From Clostridiales bacterium (GTDB taxonomy: Bacteria; Bacillota; Clostridia; Peptostreptococcales; Anaerovoracaceae), in the NCBI GenBank assembly GCA_012841165.1, contig DUVF01000028.1:1-64000 (forward strand): a stretch of DNA of 64,000 nt, written 5' to 3'. Under the pieces are notes generated by a model. The model saw only the letters and a program-made list of their open reading frames with translations. It did not search any database and was not told the origin of the DNA. Below, one piece after another: positions 61,335 to 64,000 of this stretch. How positions within the stretch are numbered: position 1 is the stretch's first letter; the number at the start of each line of letters is the position of its first letter. Position numbers and translations under genes: made by a program.

Positions 61335-62216
61335 TCAGCGGCCTTTGTACACGATCTGCCCTGCACCCGCTTGGATTCCCTTGGCTTGCATCAGTTCACT
61401 GACCGTCACCAGCTGAAAACCCTTTTCTTTCAGTTTCGGTATCACTGCCGCCGCCGCGGCGCCGGTGGCCGGATAAATATCATGCATCAAAATAATGTCA
61501 CCGTCCCTGACATTGTTGAGGATGATGCTGACGGTCTTTTGACTGTTGCGGGTTTTCCAGTCCTTTGTATCGATCGACCACATGATTAGCGGTCGGTCTA
61601 TATTTTGTTTTACTCTTTCGTTGATCGCGCCATAGGGTGCGCGAACCAGGCGTGGGCGGCTTCCGGTCGCTTCTTCAATCACCGCATCGGACATACTGAT
61701 TTGCGAACGAATATGCGTAGCAGACAGGCGTGCCAGGTTCGGATGGCTGTAGCTATGGTTGGCCACTTCGTTGCCTTCTGCGGCCATTCTCTTTAGAATA
61801 TAGGAAAGCCCCGCCGACCGTTTACCTACTACGAAAAAGGTGGCGTGACCATCAGCTTTCTTCAGCTCATCAAGAATTGCCGGAGTCACCGTGTTATGCG
61901 GCCCATCGTCAAAGGTTAACGCGACCATCGGTTTTTTCGGGTCTACCGCCGGAACTGACGGAACTGCCTGCGCGGCCTGATTCTCGGCGGCCGGTATCGC
62001 AACCGGCTGCTCGTTTACCGCCAGAGCAGTTGCCATCTGCAATGGTTGCATTTGCGGCGACTGGCAGACGGGAAAGTATGATTGCGTAGTATCTTGCGCA
62101 ATTAGAATAACGGAATCTGAGACACAGCGCGTCTCCTGTGATGCGCAGCCGGTCAGAGTGAAAATCAAAAGCAAGAGTAATAGTGCTGTCCGCACCGTTT
62201 TCGGTCTTTTTAACAT
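61335..62216 (-). CDS. polysaccharide deacetylase lipoprotein (NodB homology)
   Basis: A 293 aa surface enzyme with a lipoprotein signal (LLLLLLIFTLTGCASQ; acylated Cys), a Pro/Ala-rich linker and a carbohydrate esterase 4 domain: FDDGPHNT (catalytic and metal Asp), HSYSHP (metal His), RAPYG and the ILMHDIY motif. Substrate could be peptidoglycan or another acetylated wall glycan. The start is ATG at 62216; a TTG just upstream is less likely. The SD is weak. Confidence 0.9.
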   Translation of the reverse strand: MLKRPKTVRTALLLLLLIFTLTGCASQETRCVSDSVILIAQDTTQSYFPVCQSPQMQPLQMATALAVNEQPVAIPAAENQAAQAVPSVPAVDPKKPMVALTFDDGPHNTVTPAILDELKKADGHATFFVVGKRSAGLSYILKRMAAEGNEVANHSYSHPNLARLSATHIRSQISMSDAVIEEATGSRPRLVRAPYGAINERVKQNIDRPLIMWSIDTKDWKTRNSQKTVSIILNNVRDGDIILMHDIYPATGAAAAAVIPKLKEKGFQLVTVSELMQAKGIQAGAGQIVYKGR

Positions 62217-62359
62217 GGTCAAATCTATTTTTCCGTTAATTCTCTTAGGCAGGTTCCATAGTCCTCTTTTTAATTATATTAGACCAGGCCAAAGAGTACA
62301 AGTCTGTTTCCGATTTAGATTTAACCGTTTTTCGACGATAACGCCGTCTGAAATTTATA

Positions 62360-62692
62360 TCAATGAGTATAATCTAGAATAACAATACTTTCTCCCAGGT
62401 CCTCTGCGATTAAATCCTTCATTTTCTTGGCGAACGGACAAGGGTAACCTATTGGCGCACCCTTTTGAATACAGCTTGCAAGGGCAATGGTATCCGCGCC
62501 TCTTTTCACCAGTTCTCTGGCTCTAAGTACTGATTTTTTGGCGGGACAGCCGCCGCAATTTATGAAGCCTACGATTTCAATTTCTTCTTCGACCCCTTCG
62601 AAAACACCTGTTCTATTAGTAATGGCTTTGAAGTCAGATGTTCCGGGACAATAATCTTCTGTTTGCATGCATCTGATAATTCCTACTTTCAC
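62360..62692 (-). CDS. CGGC domain protein
   Basis: A 110 aa protein named from its conserved Cys-Gly-Gly-Cys: here NCGGCPAKK. It also has Cys residues in IRCMQTEDYCPG, SCIQKG and GYPCPFAK, so a metal or redox cluster is likely. The family is frequent in anaerobes and its function is unknown. It starts 11 bases after the amidase gene ends on the minus strand. Confidence 0.87.
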   Translation of the reverse strand: MKVGIIRCMQTEDYCPGTSDFKAITNRTGVFEGVEEEIEIVGFINCGGCPAKKSVLRARELVKRGADTIALASCIQKGAPIGYPCPFAKKMKDLIAEDLGESIVILDYTH

Positions 62693-62703
62693 GATGCCCT
62701 CCC

Positions 62704-64000
62704 CTATTTATATGCGTTTAGAAAGTCTATGATGCCGGTCGCGTCGTAGGTGGCCATCTCTGCCCGCCAGCTATCGCTTTTCAATTTTTCAACTTCATAG
62801 ATATTGGTATAAAACCCATGCTCGATCAGAATTGCCGGCATGGTCGTGTATTTAATCACATAGAAATCAGCAGATTTTACCCCGCGGTTTTTTAATCCGG
62901 CGGCAAAAGCCGGCGCGGTCGCTCTTTCAAGTGATTTGGCGAGCGATTTTCCTAAAATGCTGTTTCCATAATAAAAGGTCTCCCACCCGGCAGGTGTTGT
63001 CCAGTCTTTACCATTACCACTGGCGTTGGCGTGAAAGCTGACGAAGATATCAACCGCATTGGCCGGATCGTTGGCGATCCGGACCCGCTCAGCCAAACTC
63101 GGTTCGGGAGTGGTCCCATTGTCAAGGCTCGCGTCCACCGAGGTCAGAGCAATTATTCCCTGCGCTTCAAGCAAAGCCTTGACCCGACCGACCATGTCCT
63201 GATTGAATTCGTATTCTCGCAGCGATCCGTCAGGACTCCTTTTTCCGGCTGTCGTCGACCAATGTCCCGGATCGAGCATGACGACGAGTTTGCCGTCTTC
63301 CAGCGGTTTAAAATAACCGCTGTACTGCGCAAACTTTAAAACAATGGACAGGCCGTCCGGCGAAACTGTAATCGTAGGTTTAGCGCCTTCCAGTAAATCG
63401 ACGACCACTCGCACAGTATCGGCCGTCATCTGACCGATACGAACGGCTGTCACCGGCGATTTTTCATCCGCATAAGTCTGGTCGGTCACAGCCGGCGTCA
63501 GGCTGAAGCCCGGCAGATCCACCGCAAAGCGATCCGGATCGGTCAAGGCCAGTGTTTTATAGGGAGCCGTAGCGCTCAACGGCGCGCTTAAACCTATAGT
63601 CACAATAGTATTTTCGGTTTTAGACGTACCAGCTTCCACCTTCAAAGAATCAACATCGCCCAGGAGCGGCTGGCTGGGAACCGCCGGCTCATTCACACTC
63701 ACCAGACGCTGCGCACCGTCCCAGTTCACAAGAAAATTCAGCGACTCCGCGACAAAGCGCAAAGGGATCAATGTTCGTTGGTTGATAATCTGCGCCGGTA
63801 CATCCAATACTGCGCCGGCCTCATTCACACTGGCGGCAGTAGAACCGATGGTCAGCAGAACTTTAGTGTCCTGATAAAATACCGTCACCTGCCGCTTAGC
63901 AGCGTCCCATTCGACCTTGCCGCCCAGCGCTTCAAAAACACCGCGTACCGGCACAAGGGTTCGGTTGTCCTTGATGAGGGGCGGGACATCAAGCTTCAAC
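62704..64000 (-). CDS. N-acetylmuramoyl-L-alanine amidase, 3' part
   Basis: A wall hydrolase cut at the right window edge; its true start lies outside. The visible 431 residues hold a copper-amine-oxidase-N-type stalk (two repeats with NRTLVPVRGVFEALGG and QRTLIPLRFVAESL), an AMIN domain (about 115-235) and Amidase_3: metal sites in LDPGHWS, EYEFN and SFHANA with the catalytic Glu in LIEHGFYTN. All four catalytic positions are intact. Stalk and AMIN domains suggest secretion and wall binding, probably at division sites. Confidence 0.9.
   Translation of the reverse strand, partial: LKLDVPPLIKDNRTLVPVRGVFEALGGKVEWDAAKRQVTVFYQDTKVLLTIGSTAASVNEAGAVLDVPAQIINQRTLIPLRFVAESLNFLVNWDGAQRLVSVNEPAVPSQPLLGDVDSLKVEAGTSKTENTIVTIGLSAPLSATAPYKTLALTDPDRFAVDLPGFSLTPAVTDQTYADEKSPVTAVRIGQMTADTVRVVVDLLEGAKPTITVSPDGLSIVLKFAQYSGYFKPLEDGKLVVMLDPGHWSTTAGKRSPDGSLREYEFNQDMVGRVKALLEAQGIIALTSVDASLDNGTTPEPSLAERVRIANDPANAVDIFVSFHANASGNGKDWTTPAGWETFYYGNSILGKSLAKSLERATAPAFAAGLKNRGVKSADFYVIKYTTMPAILIEHGFYTNIYEVEKLKSDSWRAEMATYDATGIIDFLNAYK

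Overview
The window is 64 kb of a gene-dense Bacillota genome, most likely an anaerobic Clostridia-type bacterium. Four things support this. The housekeeping neighbourhoods are Firmicutes-like (cysE-cysS-mrnC-thyA-folA-rlmB-sigH, carD-PIN/TRAM-ispDF, glpX-rho-DUF1385-prmC-rpmE-prfA). A sporulation-type sigma-H and a SigI/RsgI pair are present. There is a SCIFF (six-Cys ranthipeptide) locus, which is characteristic of Clostridia. There is also a three-subunit [FeFe] hydrogenase next to genes for C4 acyl-CoA oxidation/reduction. The genus cannot be fixed from the sequence. Nearly all genes lie on the minus strand; only the two-component system (43.6-45.8 kb) and the SCIFF locus (51.0-52.6 kb) are on plus. 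No intergenic gap exceeds 300 bases, and no tRNA, rRNA, CRISPR array or insertion sequence was seen.

Layout from left to right. 0.2-4.5 kb: a frameshifted AcoR-type sigma-54 activator, then wecB and tagO for cell-wall polymer precursors. 4.5-10.3 kb: a pyrimidine/one-carbon group (comEB, metH, folA, thyA) interleaved with sigH and rlmB. 10.3-19.6 kb: mrnC, cysS, cysE, a cyclophilin, a Nudix hydrolase, a two-part chromate transporter, proS, a fused ispDF, a PIN/TRAM membrane protein and carD. 19.7-30.5 kb: radA, an EF-G paralogue, asnS, lysS, greA, DUF3842, a uridine kinase-like protein, an ECF transporter S component with a structured leader, tyrS and rpiB. 30.5-42.9 kb: tsaC, prfA, rpmE, prmC, DUF1385, rho, glpX, two LCP ligases, hbd, crt and pgi.

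43-45.8 kb: a small secreted Gly/Lys-rich protein divergent from an OmpR-type two-component system. 45.9-48.8 kb: an S-layer protein with Ig-like domains. 48.9-50.8 kb: an unusual fusion of a class II aldolase to methylthioribose-1-phosphate isomerase. 51.0-52.6 kb: the SCIFF precursor peptide and its radical SAM maturase. 52.6-55.2 kb: sigI-rsgI-thiN with 4-base overlaps; RsgI carries a Pro-rich tandem-repeat tail. 55.4-56.7 kb: dedA and ctc (L25). 56.8-60.3 kb: hydCBA. 60.4-64 kb: an EamA exporter, a polysaccharide deacetylase, a CGGC-domain protein and a cell-wall amidase cut by the right edge.

Functional reading. The dCMP deaminase, thymidylate synthase, DHFR and methionine synthase form a connected dTMP/folate/methionine group. 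TagO, WecB, two LCP proteins, the deacetylase and the amidase all serve the cell envelope. Hbd and Crt make NADH or consume acyl-CoA intermediates, and a HydABC whose HydB is short (no N-terminal or C-terminal extra Fe-S domains) could return NADH electrons to protons without ferredoxin, a pattern described in syntrophic fatty-acid oxidisers. The most unusual items are the aldolase-MtnA fusion, the RsgI with a repeat tail translationally coupled to thiN, the unidentified leader RNA before the ECF gene, and the SCIFF locus with a hairpin around the precursor stop codon. Start sites were reassigned from Shine-Dalgarno evidence for many genes, including metH (TTG), crt (GTG), dedA (GTG), sigH, folA, thyA, cysS, rho and rpmE.
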